Below, piece after piece: positions 1 to 7,950 of a DNA stretch of 29,936 nt (positions within the stretch are counted from its first letter, which is position 1; each line of letters opens with the position of its first letter). The translations under genes were made by a program, and so were the position numbers. The notes under the pieces are model-generated. The model was not told where the DNA came from and did no database searches. It saw only the letters and a list, made by a program, of their open reading frames with translations. This stretch comes from Balneolales bacterium (lineage in GTDB: Bacteria; Bacteroidota; Rhodothermia; Balneolales; Natronogracilivirgulaceae), in assembly GCA_007131625.1 (NCBI GenBank), contig SLQC01000320.1:1-29936 (forward strand). The letters are read 5' to 3'.

Positions 1-79
1 CGCCTTGCCTGTTGCATCGGGTAATAGAGACTATCTGGACTGGATCGACGAGGAGGTCCGGCCAAGTCATCCCGAATGA
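1..79 (+). CDS. cutA: CutA-like divalent-cation tolerance protein, C-terminal end only
   Basis: An open frame enters the window from the left, reads through residues ALPVASGNRDYLDWIDEEV and stops at TGA 77-79. CutA proteins usually end in a P-(I/V)-x-x-G-x-x-x-Y-L-x-W-(I/L) segment just before the C-terminus, and this matches it closely. CutA is a small (about 105-115 residue) trimeric cytoplasmic protein linked to copper and divalent-cation tolerance. Only about 25 residues are visible, so the assignment rests on this one motif. The gene converges with the HtrA-like gene on the minus strand, 67 bp away. Confidence 0.72.
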   Translation, partial: ALPVASGNRDYLDWIDEEVRPSHPE

Positions 80-146
80 CCATTTTCCCATGCGCACTCT
101 CGATACCCCAACCCAATGACGGCTTATATATCACATATTTCCACTA

Positions 147-1319
147 TCATTGACTCTCAACTTTTTTCACCCGCTTTCGTAGCTTAATTTGTGTCTCCAG
201 TTCTTTCTCATCCCGCATAAACGTCACCGGCATCAGGTCCCCATTATTGAATTGACGCAAAACCGCCCAGGCATGGGTATCTCCGTAAATATGATCCGTG
301 CCTATACTGATGATGACATCACCCGGCAGAATGCCCCCTTCATAGGCCGGCCCGTCTCTGTTTACGCCCAGAACCAGCAACCCCTGATGCACCGAAAGGT
401 TGTAGCGATCCGCAACTTTTTTGGTAACAGGCACCATTTCAAGTCCGACACTGTAGTTCAGAGTCACATTGTCTCCGTCTGCCAGGTGATTAACCACCCG
501 GGCCACCTTGTTTCCTGGAATTGCATATCCGTGTCCATACGACCCATCGCTGCCGTCGCCGGAAGGGATGTATGTATTTAGTCCGATCACCTGCCCGCTT
601 GCGTTCAACATCGGCCCTCCTTCCGAACTGGAGGTGATAACCGCATCAGTCCGAATCATATCCGGATAAACGGTTTCCAGGAAGGCGGGGTATTCTATTT
701 TGCAGTCCAAAGCATTAACCACTCCGGCACTGACTGAAGGCTGGAAATCTATCCGGCTCTCATCCGCAGGTATACCGAGCGCTATGCTCCACTCTCCCAC
801 CATCAACGAATCCGAGTTCCCAAAACCGACAAACTCATGCTCTTCCGTGGTATCAACTTTCAACAATGTGATTCCCGAGTAGGGATCAGATCCGACAATC
901 TGTGCCGGTAGTGACGTGCCTTCAAATACTTGGACAGATATATCGGTTCCGGAATCTATACTGTATCTGTATTTTGTTACAATATGGCCTTCCGATGAGA
1001 CAAAAAAGCCGGATCGTTTTGTCGGGTTGGAATCGCCCTGTTTGGGGTTTTCACCGGGTAACAGTTTGGGCGAATCAAATGTCACCATTACAATTGCATC
1101 ACGCGACTGGCGCACGACTCGGGTGATTGCATTATCTCTGTTTTCTTGTATCGTTTCGGATTTGACATCCCGACTTTCTGTATCAATTATCTGAATAAGT
1201 TCGGGAAATTGTACACGGTTTTCGACATCCGACATCTCCTCATTGGAACACGCCGGAGAAATTACAAATAAGAGCAAGGCAACCGGAAGCCTCATCCTGA
1301 TATTCCGGGAACTGATCAT
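147..1319 (-). CDS. HtrA/DegP-family lipoprotein with PDZ domain, predicted catalytically inactive
   Basis: The protein has about 390 residues: a lipoprotein signal (hydrophobic LLLFVISPAC, Cys about residue 24), a linker, a trypsin-like domain (about 65-275) and a C-terminal PDZ domain (about 290-380, with GLLVLGVNRDGPAYEGGILPGD). The double beta-barrel landmarks of HtrA are recognisable, but the catalytic triad is gone. The TNNHV position reads TKYRY (His to Arg 118). The DxxxDIAxLK position reads DPYSGITLLK (Asp to Gly 149). GNSGGP reads SSEGGP (Ser to Glu 233). Each change needs more than a simple sequencing error, and the frame is intact. I infer an envelope-facing, peptide-binding pseudoprotease rather than a protease. 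A GTG at 1334 lies upstream in frame; ATG 1319 is preferred because it directly precedes the basic n-region and signal. It lies downstream of nrnA on the same strand, 115 bp away. Confidence 0.85.
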   Translation of the reverse strand: MISSRNIRMRLPVALLLFVISPACSNEEMSDVENRVQFPELIQIIDTESRDVKSETIQENRDNAITRVVRQSRDAIVMVTFDSPKLLPGENPKQGDSNPTKRSGFFVSSEGHIVTKYRYSIDSGTDISVQVFEGTSLPAQIVGSDPYSGITLLKVDTTEEHEFVGFGNSDSLMVGEWSIALGIPADESRIDFQPSVSAGVVNALDCKIEYPAFLETVYPDMIRTDAVITSSSEGGPMLNASGQVIGLNTYIPSGDGSDGSYGHGYAIPGNKVARVVNHLADGDNVTLNYSVGLEMVPVTKKVADRYNLSVHQGLLVLGVNRDGPAYEGGILPGDVIISIGTDHIYGDTHAWAVLRQFNNGDLMPVTFMRDEKELETQIKLRKRVKKVESQ

Positions 1320-1358
1320 GATGACATCCAACACATTCGACTCGATAGTTCAACAAAG

Positions 1359-1390
1359 ATAACGGCCGAAGACATCTCTCCGGTCGTTAT
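1359..1390 (-). terminator. 10-bp stem-loop between nrnA and the HtrA-like gene
   Basis: ATAACGGCCG at 1359-1368 pairs with CGGTCGTTAT at 1381-1390, with one G-U wobble and a 12-nt loop. On the minus strand the stem is followed by TCTTTGTT, so it could end nrnA transcripts. The same end of the stem contains TATCTTTG (1361-1354), which fits the Bacteroidota -7 element (TAnnTTTG) for the HtrA-like gene, but I find no good -33 partner. The two readings overlap, and neither is certain. Confidence 0.4.
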
Positions 1391-1434
1391 CGACGTGATA
1401 GAAAAACTCCTGAAAAATCGGTTGACAATTCTGT

Positions 1435-2412
1435 TCATTTTTGTCCTTCGATACGTGATGCTATTTCGGCAACCACTTTGGGGATGGCTTTTTCCAGCGG
1501 ACCAGGAAGCCAGGCTCCGGCCGCATTAAAATGGCCACCTCCCTGAAAAACCCTGGCTGTCTTATTCAGGTCGATTGCCGATTTACCTCTGAGGCTTATT
1601 TTGACTAAGTCGTCCCGTTCATAGAAAATCACGGAAACCAATACGCCTTTTATACTCAGCGGATAGTTGACAAAACCTTCAAGATCATCCAGAATACAAC
1701 CTGTTTCCGTCAACATCTCTTGGGTAACGTAAATGGTTGCCACCTGATTGTTACAATGCAGGCGAATGTTTTGAAGAACCAATCCGAGCAGTTGATACTG
1801 CGACAGGTTTTTGTCATCATAAATCCTTTCGTGTATTTCACTTGGACTTAATCCTCCTACTTTGATTATATCACCGATTATGAAGTGGGTTTCAGCGGTA
1901 ACCGAAGCGAATCGAAAAGAACCGGTATCAGTTACAATTCCGCTGTATAACGCTTCAGCAGTTTCCTTGTTGATCTTTCCCAGTCCTGTTTCTTTATAAA
2001 GAGTGTAAACAAGGCAGGCCGTGGAGCTTACCCCGGCATCCCAGAGTTTTTCACGAAAAAACTGATGCGGCGGATCGGGATGATGGTCGATTAGATATAC
2101 CGGTTTATCGGTTTTTTCAAAATAATCGGACATAGCCCCGAATCGTGATGGGTGGTTGCCGTCAACAAAAAGAAATCCGTCACATTGATCCAGCATTTTC
2201 GCATCGGCAACACGTATCTTTTCCTGATGAGCCAGCCAGACAAGATTGGGCGGTACAGGATCGTCGTTGAACAGAAGTGCATCAATTCCGTTTTGTGTCA
2301 ACCAGTTGTACAGCGCCAATTGAGACCCAATAGTATCTCCATCCGGATTCACATGTGAAATCAATCCCAGAATCTTGTGTTGTCTTAATGCTTTCGCAAA
2401 TTTCTTAATCAT
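1435..2412 (-). CDS. nrnA: DHH/DHHA1 phosphoesterase, NrnA type (oligoribonuclease / pAp phosphatase)
   Basis: The 325-residue product has the full DHH family signature. HVNPDGDTIGSQ (about 20-31) and FVDGNHPSRFG carry metal-binding aspartates, IDHHPDPP is the DHH motif itself, and SGIVTDTGSFRF gives the last aspartate motif. The C-terminal DHHA1 domain has the GGGHFNAAGAW substrate loop. NrnA-type enzymes degrade short RNA oligonucleotides from the 3' or 5' end and in many bacteria also dephosphorylate 3'-phosphoadenosine 5'-phosphate. The length matches the family (about 310-340 residues). It is cytoplasmic, with no signal peptide. The start at ATG 2412 sits about 20 residues before the first motif, as usual. 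The choice between oligoribonuclease and pAp phosphatase activity cannot be read from the sequence. Confidence 0.9.
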   Translation of the reverse strand: MIKKFAKALRQHKILGLISHVNPDGDTIGSQLALYNWLTQNGIDALLFNDDPVPPNLVWLAHQEKIRVADAKMLDQCDGFLFVDGNHPSRFGAMSDYFEKTDKPVYLIDHHPDPPHQFFREKLWDAGVSSTACLVYTLYKETGLGKINKETAEALYSGIVTDTGSFRFASVTAETHFIIGDIIKVGGLSPSEIHERIYDDKNLSQYQLLGLVLQNIRLHCNNQVATIYVTQEMLTETGCILDDLEGFVNYPLSIKGVLVSVIFYERDDLVKISLRGKSAIDLNKTARVFQGGGHFNAAGAWLPGPLEKAIPKVVAEIASRIEGQK

Positions 2413-2592
2413 CTTGTAATTTTGATTTCATGTTTGTTTTTATGATTACTATCGTCACATGGATCATCCATGGAATTAATCGTGAGTTTGATTACTATAG
2501 ATTTCGGCCAAGCGTGTTTTTGATGAATTCACTCGCATATTATCTCGATTTCTGCCAACTTTTCAAAGCAAAATCCCAAAACATCCTCCAAC

Positions 2593-3222
2593 ATGCGAAT
2601 ACTGATTATTGCCAACGGTGATGATCCGCCCAAATCGCTGCTGCACACGCTTCGATCCAGGTGCGACCGGTTTTTTGCGGCTGACGGCGGCGGCAATATT
2701 GCAAACCGGCTCGGATTTCCACCGGATATTGTAATCGGTGATATGGACAGTTTTCGTCCGCCCACCGGTTTTCGAGGCGAGATCCTTCAGATTGACGACC
2801 AGGAGACCAATGACCTGGAAAAATCACTGAATCTTGCAAGAACGGAGAACGCGGAACGGGTCGATGTTATTGGCGCCACCGGTAAACGGCTGGATCACAC
2901 ACTGAAAAATCTCTCGGTAATGCAGCAGTTTCACGCATCCTTTGACCTGCTATCCTTTTATGACGGTCGTCTCTGCACACGTATTCTTCCAGCTGAATAT
3001 ACGATATCACTTCCACCGAAACACCCTGTTTCACTCTTCCCGCTTTCCGGAATAGTAGAGGGGATCACGACCGATGGGCTAAAATATCCGCTCCGGAACG
3101 AATCCCTGGAAAACGGCCGCCGAGACGGCTCCTCAAACGAAACCATCGGTGGTCCCATTCGAATCACCCACCGTTCCGGGACACTCCTTTTCATGACATT
3201 ATTAACCGATAATCTGCTTTAA
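2593..3222 (+). CDS. thiN: Thiamine pyrophosphokinase
   Basis: The 209-residue product converts thiamine plus ATP to thiamine diphosphate in the cytoplasm. Visible family motifs are ADGGGNIANRLGFPPDIVIGDMDS (the ATP/Mg-binding D-G-G and G-D-x-D-S elements, about residues 27-50), DQETNDLEKSL (the x-TDLE-K segment, about 67-77) and GKRLDHTLKNL (the G-x-R-x-D-H-x-L element, about 98-108). The C-terminal beta-sandwich that binds thiamine is present, including TDGLKYPL. Length is typical. I see no TPP riboswitch in the 180 bp upstream. The stop is only 4 nt before the putative start of the following sodium:solute symporter, so the two are very likely co-transcribed. The start at ATG 2593 immediately precedes the first beta strand (MRILIIANG). 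Confidence 0.92.
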   Translation: MRILIIANGDDPPKSLLHTLRSRCDRFFAADGGGNIANRLGFPPDIVIGDMDSFRPPTGFRGEILQIDDQETNDLEKSLNLARTENAERVDVIGATGKRLDHTLKNLSVMQQFHASFDLLSFYDGRLCTRILPAEYTISLPPKHPVSLFPLSGIVEGITTDGLKYPLRNESLENGRRDGSSNETIGGPIRITHRSGTLLFMTLLTDNLL

Positions 3223-3226
3223 CTCT

Positions 3227-4603
3227 TTGTCTGTGCACTGGATCGACGGAATTATTATCGCCGCCTACTTTCTGCTTCTTATTTTTCTCAGTTTATACAA
3301 GAGAAACCGGTCAGAGACGGAAAGCAGCTTTTTACTATCGGGCCGGACAATCTCGCTGCCCGCTTTTGTAGCCACCCTTGTTTCCACCTGGTACGGCGGG
3401 ATTCTCGGGGTCGGGGAGTACAGCTACCAGTTCGGTATATCACAATGGGTGCTTTTTGGGGTTCCCTACTACATTTTCGCCATGCTATTTGCCATATTTC
3501 TGGCGGGAAAAATAAGAGAGAACCGTGCGTTAACCATTCCTGAAGCACTGACACAGGTCTATTCACAACGAACCGGCACCGTATCCGCTATTGCAATTTT
3601 TTTTCTGGTAAGTCCAGCTCCATACATTCTGATGCTCGGGCTTCTTTTCCAGTTCCTGGTTGGATCCGACAGCCACATCCTGCTGTACGCATCCCTTACC
3701 GCCCTTTTTTCTGTGGTATACGTCAGCATTTCGGGGTTTCGCGCAGTCATACGGACCGATGTTCTGCAGGTCATTTTGATGTATGCCGGTTTTGCCCTAT
3801 TGCTTGCAATGGCTGTCCGCTCTGCCGGCACCCCTTTCCAGATATGGGATCAACTGCCGGACACCCACCGGGCGCTTCTGGGTGGACACGGTGTTCAGTA
3901 TCTTCTGGTCTGGTTTTTTATTGCTCTCTGGACTTTTGTCGATCCGGCATTTCATCAACGGGCAGCAGCAGCCAAAACTCCCCAAACAGCACGGAAAGGA
4001 GTATTTTATTCCATAGGACTTTGGTTTCTGTTTGATATGTTCACGGTTTTTGCCGGCTTATACGGGCTTGTGATCCTTGGAGACATCGACAATCCGATTC
4101 TCGTCTATCCGGAACTTGGAGCGCACCTGCTGCCTGCGGGATTGACAGGGCTGTTCTTTCTGACACTTCTGGCGACCATTATGTCCACACTTGACAGCTT
4201 TCTTTTTCTGTCCGGGCAAACACTCGGCCGAGACCTTATAGCTCGGCACTGGTGGCCGGAAAAAAGCGTTGCCATCACCCGGTGGTGCATGCTTTTTTCA
4301 GCCTTATTGGGAATAGGTCTCATTATTATTTATCCCAGTGTGATTGCTCTTTGGTATGTTATCGGATCGGTTCTGATACCCGGGTTGCTGATTCCGGTTC
4401 TGGGCATTTACCTTCCGTTTTTCCGGATAAAAAAGACATTCGCGGTTTGGGCGATTGTCATTCCATGTGGAATTTCCATGATCTGGCTTGTTATGGGGAC
4501 GCTGACTACAAGCGATCTCTATCAGTATGCCTTCCTCGGTTGGGAACCGTTTTATCCGGGGCTTTTTTCCGCGCTTCTGATCTGGTTGACGGGCCGGACC
4601 TGA
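3227..4603 (+). CDS. Sodium:solute symporter (SSS/SSF) family transporter
   Basis: The protein has about 458 residues and some 12-13 hydrophobic segments in the LeuT-like arrangement of the family. Recognisable stretches are the first helix with the R-N-R loop, TLVSTWYGGILGVGEYSYQFG (the helix 1-2 sodium-site region), the SGFRAVIRTDVLQVILMY signature helix, DPAFHQRAAAAKTPQTARKG and TIMSTLDSFLFLSGQTLGRDL. The frame begins with TTG 3227 or GTG 3233; no ATG exists before the first helix, so the start is uncertain by two residues. It follows thiN by 4 nt. The SSS family imports sugars, amino acids, vitamins and others, and sequence alone does not fix the substrate; the neighbour suggests thiamine or a precursor. 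Confidence 0.88.
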   Translation: MSVHWIDGIIIAAYFLLLIFLSLYKRNRSETESSFLLSGRTISLPAFVATLVSTWYGGILGVGEYSYQFGISQWVLFGVPYYIFAMLFAIFLAGKIRENRALTIPEALTQVYSQRTGTVSAIAIFFLVSPAPYILMLGLLFQFLVGSDSHILLYASLTALFSVVYVSISGFRAVIRTDVLQVILMYAGFALLLAMAVRSAGTPFQIWDQLPDTHRALLGGHGVQYLLVWFFIALWTFVDPAFHQRAAAAKTPQTARKGVFYSIGLWFLFDMFTVFAGLYGLVILGDIDNPILVYPELGAHLLPAGLTGLFFLTLLATIMSTLDSFLFLSGQTLGRDLIARHWWPEKSVAITRWCMLFSALLGIGLIIIYPSVIALWYVIGSVLIPGLLIPVLGIYLPFFRIKKTFAVWAIVIPCGISMIWLVMGTLTTSDLYQYAFLGWEPFYPGLFSALLIWLTGRT

Positions 4604-4650
4604 TGCCTTGACATGTACAGGAACAGGTCATTACATACTATTAAAAACTG

Positions 4651-4929
4651 TCAAATGTTTTTCAACAGGTGGGACAGGTTAAGTTTATGAATGGGAATCA
4701 GGTATTTGACTTCAAAAGCGTCCTTATAAATAGCGTATTCTCCAGTCCCCCTAAAATCGACAATACAAAAACGATCCACTACTTTCAGGACTTCGCCGAT
4801 GCCGTAGAACTCCGGGCACGGTCCGTAATACACAAGATCCCCGGTACCGAGTTCATTGACAGCGCGTCGATGAAACGGCAAAATAACCGGCAAGCGGTCG
4901 ATGCGATATGGTATTCGTTTAGTCTCCAT
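4651..4929 (-). CDS. Small basic-start protein with a predicted SH3-like beta fold, function unknown
   Basis: I do not recognise this 92-residue protein. After a short polar start, its centre alternates turns and strands: GDLVYYGPCPEFYGIGEVLKVVDRF, then CIVDFRG, then EYAIYKD, then KYLIPI. Such G-D-x-V...G-x-G-x-V...V-x-F sequences are typical of small SH3/KOW-like barrels, but this is inference. It has no signal peptide or membrane segment. It begins 30 bp after tsaE ends and is transcribed with it, making a likely porX-tsaE-orf92 operon. The adjacent symporter gene converges on it. The ATG at 4929 is the only reasonable start. Confidence 0.65.
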   Translation of the reverse strand: METKRIPYRIDRLPVILPFHRRAVNELGTGDLVYYGPCPEFYGIGEVLKVVDRFCIVDFRGTGEYAIYKDAFEVKYLIPIHKLNLSHLLKNI

Positions 4930-4959
4930 AAAAAATTAACAGTGCCAAAGATACAAAAT

Positions 4960-5385
4960 TCATACCTGATGATGAATTATAATTTTCCTTTGCTCTTTGC
5001 TGATATGACTTATTTCCACAATCTGACAGTTGTCCGGAAGTAGCGGCTCCACCTTTTCCGGCCATTCTATCAGGCTGATTCCATCACTATAGATATAGTC
5101 TTCCAATCCGATCTCATACGCATCTTCCGGCTTATTTAACCGGTAACAATCGATGTGATATAGCCTGACACTTCCGACATATTCATGAATTAGCGAAAAT
5201 GTAGGGGACTGTACTTCCTCCGGTGCAATGTCGAAGAAGCGGGCAATACCCTTTACAAAATGTGTCTTTCCTGATCCCAGTTCTCCCTTCAGAAGGACGA
5301 TATCCCCGGGTTGCAACCGGGCTGCAAACCGCTCTCCGGCAAGGATAGTCCTCATTTCAGATGTGGTAATACATTTGTTACTCAT
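4960..5385 (-). CDS. tsaE: tRNA threonylcarbamoyladenosine biosynthesis ATPase TsaE
   Basis: This 141-residue P-loop ATPase works with TsaB and TsaD to make the universal t6A37 modification of ANN-decoding tRNAs. The Walker A motif is GELGSGKTHFVKGIA (about residues 34-48). Family motifs SPTFSLIHEY, HIDCYRL and LIEWPEK follow in the expected order, and length is typical. Its ATG overlaps the TGA of the upstream porX-like gene in an ATGA arrangement (4-nt overlap, 5382-5385), which indicates translational coupling. tsaB and tsaD are not in this window. Confidence 0.95.
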   Translation of the reverse strand: MSNKCITTSEMRTILAGERFAARLQPGDIVLLKGELGSGKTHFVKGIARFFDIAPEEVQSPTFSLIHEYVGSVRLYHIDCYRLNKPEDAYEIGLEDYIYSDGISLIEWPEKVEPLLPDNCQIVEISHISKEQRKIIIHHQV

Positions 5386-6929
5386 TTGGGTCGCAAATGT
5401 GCCAGGGGAAGTATCATCTCCTCCATAGAAGCGCCTCCATGCTGAAAGGTGTCATGATATTTATTTTGAAATTTGTTGTAATTGGTGGGATATACGAAAT
5501 AATAGTCTTCTTTTGCAATGATATAATTGGTGTTCATGTTAGATCTCGGCAGAAAATAGTCACCGGGTTTGTCGAAATAGATGGCGGCATCATCGTCACA
5601 CCGCAAATGCCGCCCGAACTTATATCTGAGGCTGGTGGATGTATCCCTGTCGCCAAGAACTTTCGTATCGCGCATGGCCCGGATCGATCCGTGATCTGTC
5701 GTAATGATAATATTTACATCCTGCCCGGACAGTTTTTTCAACATTTGGAAAAGCGATGAATGAGCGAACCATGTTCGGGTCAATTCCCGGAACGCAGGTA
5801 CATCGGGCGCAATTTCCTTGAGTATTTTTGAATCAGATCGGGTATGGACCAGGGTGTCGACAAAATTTATGACGAAAGCACTGAAGGTGGACTGCGTATA
5901 ATCCACAATCCTTTCCGATATCTTTTTTCCTTCACTGGTCTGCAGGATTTTCTCGTATTTCGGGTTGATGTTGAGTTTTTTTCGTTCGAACTGAGCTTTC
6001 ATAAGCTCGGCCTCGTGCTGATTTAACGATGTTTCATTATCATCTGCTTGAGTCCAGAGTTTCGGATAATGCCTCTCTATTTGCGACGGATAGAGTCCGG
6101 CGAATATGGCGTTCCGGGAGTAAGGAGTGGCTGTCGGCAATATGGAGTAGTAAAAATCAGTACTGATTTGAAAATACGGTATCAACATCTGTTCAAAGAC
6201 CAGCCACTGATCAAAACGCATGCAATCTATTAGGAACAGAAAAGTACTTTTGCCTTTTTCTATTGTCGGAAATATGACATCATTGAACAGATCCGGTGAC
6301 AGCATGGGACGGTCACCCCGACCCGCATGCAGCCAGTCGTAATACTCATTTTCAATAAATTTCCCGAATCCTGTATTCGCGCTCTGGAACTGATCCTGCA
6401 GCACTTGTTGTAGACCCTCTTCGGACTCCTCCAGCTCCATTTGCCAGCTTGTCAGCCGCTGGTAGATTTTGATCCAGTCGTCCCATTCCGGCTGCTCATT
6501 GATCATCATTGTTATCTCATTAAAGCTTCTGAGATAAGATTGAGCGGATTTCTCGTCCCGGATTCGGCGACGATCCAGTATCCGTTTGACAGTCAGCAGT
6601 ATCTGGTTGGGATTAACCGGTTTGATGAGATAATCGGAAATCTTGCCCCCTATGGCATCTTCCATTATCTCTTCTTCTTCACTTTTAGTGATCATGACGA
6701 CCGGCAAACCAGGTTTTATTATTTTCAGGCTATTCAGAGTCGCCAGTCCATCCATTCCAGGCATCTGTTCATCCAGAAAAATAATATCAAACGACTGTTC
6801 CTTTACCAAGGACAGGGCGTCTTCACCATTTGTAACCGGTGTCACATCATATCCTTTCTTTTCCAGAAAAATCATGTGGGGCTTCAGCTGATCTATCTCA
6901 TCATCCACCCATAAAATGGATACACTCAT
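5382..6929 (-). CDS. porX: PorX-type response regulator: receiver domain plus PglZ phosphatase-fold domain
   Basis: The 515-residue protein has an N-terminal receiver domain (about 1-120) with the acidic pair VDDE, phospho-acceptor aspartate in FLDEQMPGMDG (about residue 53), T-K of VMITKS and YLIKP lysine. A linker leads to a PglZ/alkaline-phosphatase-superfamily domain with LIDCMRFDQW, TPYSRNAIFAG, TTDHGS and a terminal HGG (metal-site motifs). This domain order is that of PorX, a response regulator known in Bacteroidota to control type IX secretion genes with the sensor PorY and sigma factor SigP. No porY, sigP or T9SS structural gene is in the window. ATG 6929 is chosen over TTG 6932. It is translationally coupled to tsaE. 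Confidence 0.9.
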   Translation of the reverse strand: MSVSILWVDDEIDQLKPHMIFLEKKGYDVTPVTNGEDALSLVKEQSFDIIFLDEQMPGMDGLATLNSLKIIKPGLPVVMITKSEEEEIMEDAIGGKISDYLIKPVNPNQILLTVKRILDRRRIRDEKSAQSYLRSFNEITMMINEQPEWDDWIKIYQRLTSWQMELEESEEGLQQVLQDQFQSANTGFGKFIENEYYDWLHAGRGDRPMLSPDLFNDVIFPTIEKGKSTFLFLIDCMRFDQWLVFEQMLIPYFQISTDFYYSILPTATPYSRNAIFAGLYPSQIERHYPKLWTQADDNETSLNQHEAELMKAQFERKKLNINPKYEKILQTSEGKKISERIVDYTQSTFSAFVINFVDTLVHTRSDSKILKEIAPDVPAFRELTRTWFAHSSLFQMLKKLSGQDVNIIITTDHGSIRAMRDTKVLGDRDTSTSLRYKFGRHLRCDDDAAIYFDKPGDYFLPRSNMNTNYIIAKEDYYFVYPTNYNKFQNKYHDTFQHGGASMEEMILPLAHLRPK

Positions 6930-7136
6930 CAAATAATATTTAATAATTTACTGTGACAGTTTAGGTCGGCGGTTTCCGAAACGGAGCTTCCATAAACATT
7001 CCCGCTGTGTCTATTGACATTTACCTCGTCGACCGTGAATACGTCCATCTTCATATTTCTAAACGTGCGGCAATTCATTGAAGTACCTCGATTGCCGGAA
7101 TACGGGAGCAATTCAGATGCGAACCAAATACCGAGG

Positions 7137-7847
7137 TCAGTCGAATATGATGTAGTCTCGAATATTTTCAATAGTAACCGGACCTATACCCGATACGTTC
7201 ATCAAATCATCGAGATTCTGAATGGGGCCATTTTCCTCACGATATACCAGGATTCGCTCGGCTGTTACCGGGCCGATGCCCGGTAATGTCATCAAGTCAT
7301 CTTTTCCGGCTGTCCGCATTCGTACCAGTTTGCGATCCTGTTCACCATAACTTCCGGATGCTTTTTTACAACTCTGCTCTCTATCCGACTCAGAACCACC
7401 CCTGTCAACTTGTAAATCATTTGTTTCCACCGTTTCGGCCAGGCTGCCAGAACTTCCGGATATTCTGTTCCGATCCCGCAACTGGTCGGCAGACTGCTCA
7501 CGCGCCGAATCAGTGGATAATTCACGCATTACATCCGTGGGTCTGATCAGCGGTGCATCTTCCGGGATACGTTTCATCTTCAGCACTGTCAGAGGTGAAT
7601 ATTCCTCCGGTGGATAATACCGGGCCATCAGCTCCGCCTGTTCGCTTTCCCGTGCCTCAGTAAGCCGCTTGAATTCCGCGATCACCGGCTCATAATACTG
7701 TTGGTCATAGATCGTTCGGGACGGCCCGAATTGGGCTACACCCGTTGTTATCATACCCGTTACCAGCAGTAACATCATTATACGGCGTTCACCTGCGGTA
7801 ATTTGCAGGGATTCCATCCAAAAAAACCATTTTCGCTGCCAGGACAT
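7137..7847 (-). CDS. ComEA-like helix-hairpin-helix DNA-binding membrane protein
   Basis: The 236-residue protein has an N-terminal membrane anchor (RRIMMLLLVTGMITTGVAQ, about 22-40), a long charged, low-complexity linker (about 45-165, rich in Ser, Arg, Glu and Asp) and two C-terminal helix-hairpin-helix motifs: LPGIGPVTAERILVYRE (about 183-199) and VSGIGPVTIENIRDYI (about 217-232). This is the layout of ComEA, the double-stranded-DNA receptor of natural transformation, where the HhH pair is anchored outside the inner membrane. The linker is longer than in classical ComEA. A complete comEC lies 16 kb away in this window, which supports a competence role. Other single-pass HhH proteins exist, so a precise ComEA label is moderately certain. 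Confidence 0.82.
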   Translation of the reverse strand: MSWQRKWFFWMESLQITAGERRIMMLLLVTGMITTGVAQFGPSRTIYDQQYYEPVIAEFKRLTEARESEQAELMARYYPPEEYSPLTVLKMKRIPEDAPLIRPTDVMRELSTDSAREQSADQLRDRNRISGSSGSLAETVETNDLQVDRGGSESDREQSCKKASGSYGEQDRKLVRMRTAGKDDLMTLPGIGPVTAERILVYREENGPIQNLDDLMNVSGIGPVTIENIRDYIIFD

Positions 7848-7861
7848 GTCTGAATCCGTCG

Positions 7862-7916
7862 GGTTTGCTTCACTTTTACTTGCTCACATACTCAAGAGTA
7901 GTGAGTCCGGCAAACC
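7862..7916. repeat. Nested inverted repeats between prfC and the ComEA-like gene
   Basis: An outer pair, GGTTTGC (7862-7868) and GCAAACC (7910-7916), encloses an inner near-perfect hairpin made of CTCAC-A-TACTC and GAGTA-GTGAG (7883-7905). The outer 7-bp arms are exact. On the minus strand this sits between prfC (upstream) and comEA (downstream), so it may be a terminator or attenuator. No T-run follows the inner stem on either strand, which makes classical intrinsic termination unlikely. Confidence 0.5.
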
Positions 7917-7950
7917 TTGCAGCCACAAAACAAAAGGGATAAAAATGGAA

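Noticed and set aside
2459..2475. CATGGAT-C-ATCCATG palindrome before thiN
   Set aside because: The arms are only 7 bp and no promoter element accompanies it; it could occur by chance.
6929..7171. 80-residue minus-strand frame ending in TGATG against the porX start
   Set aside because: The stop/start overlap looks like coupling, but the translation has no recognisable fold, and its start lies inside the end of the ComEA-like gene in another frame.
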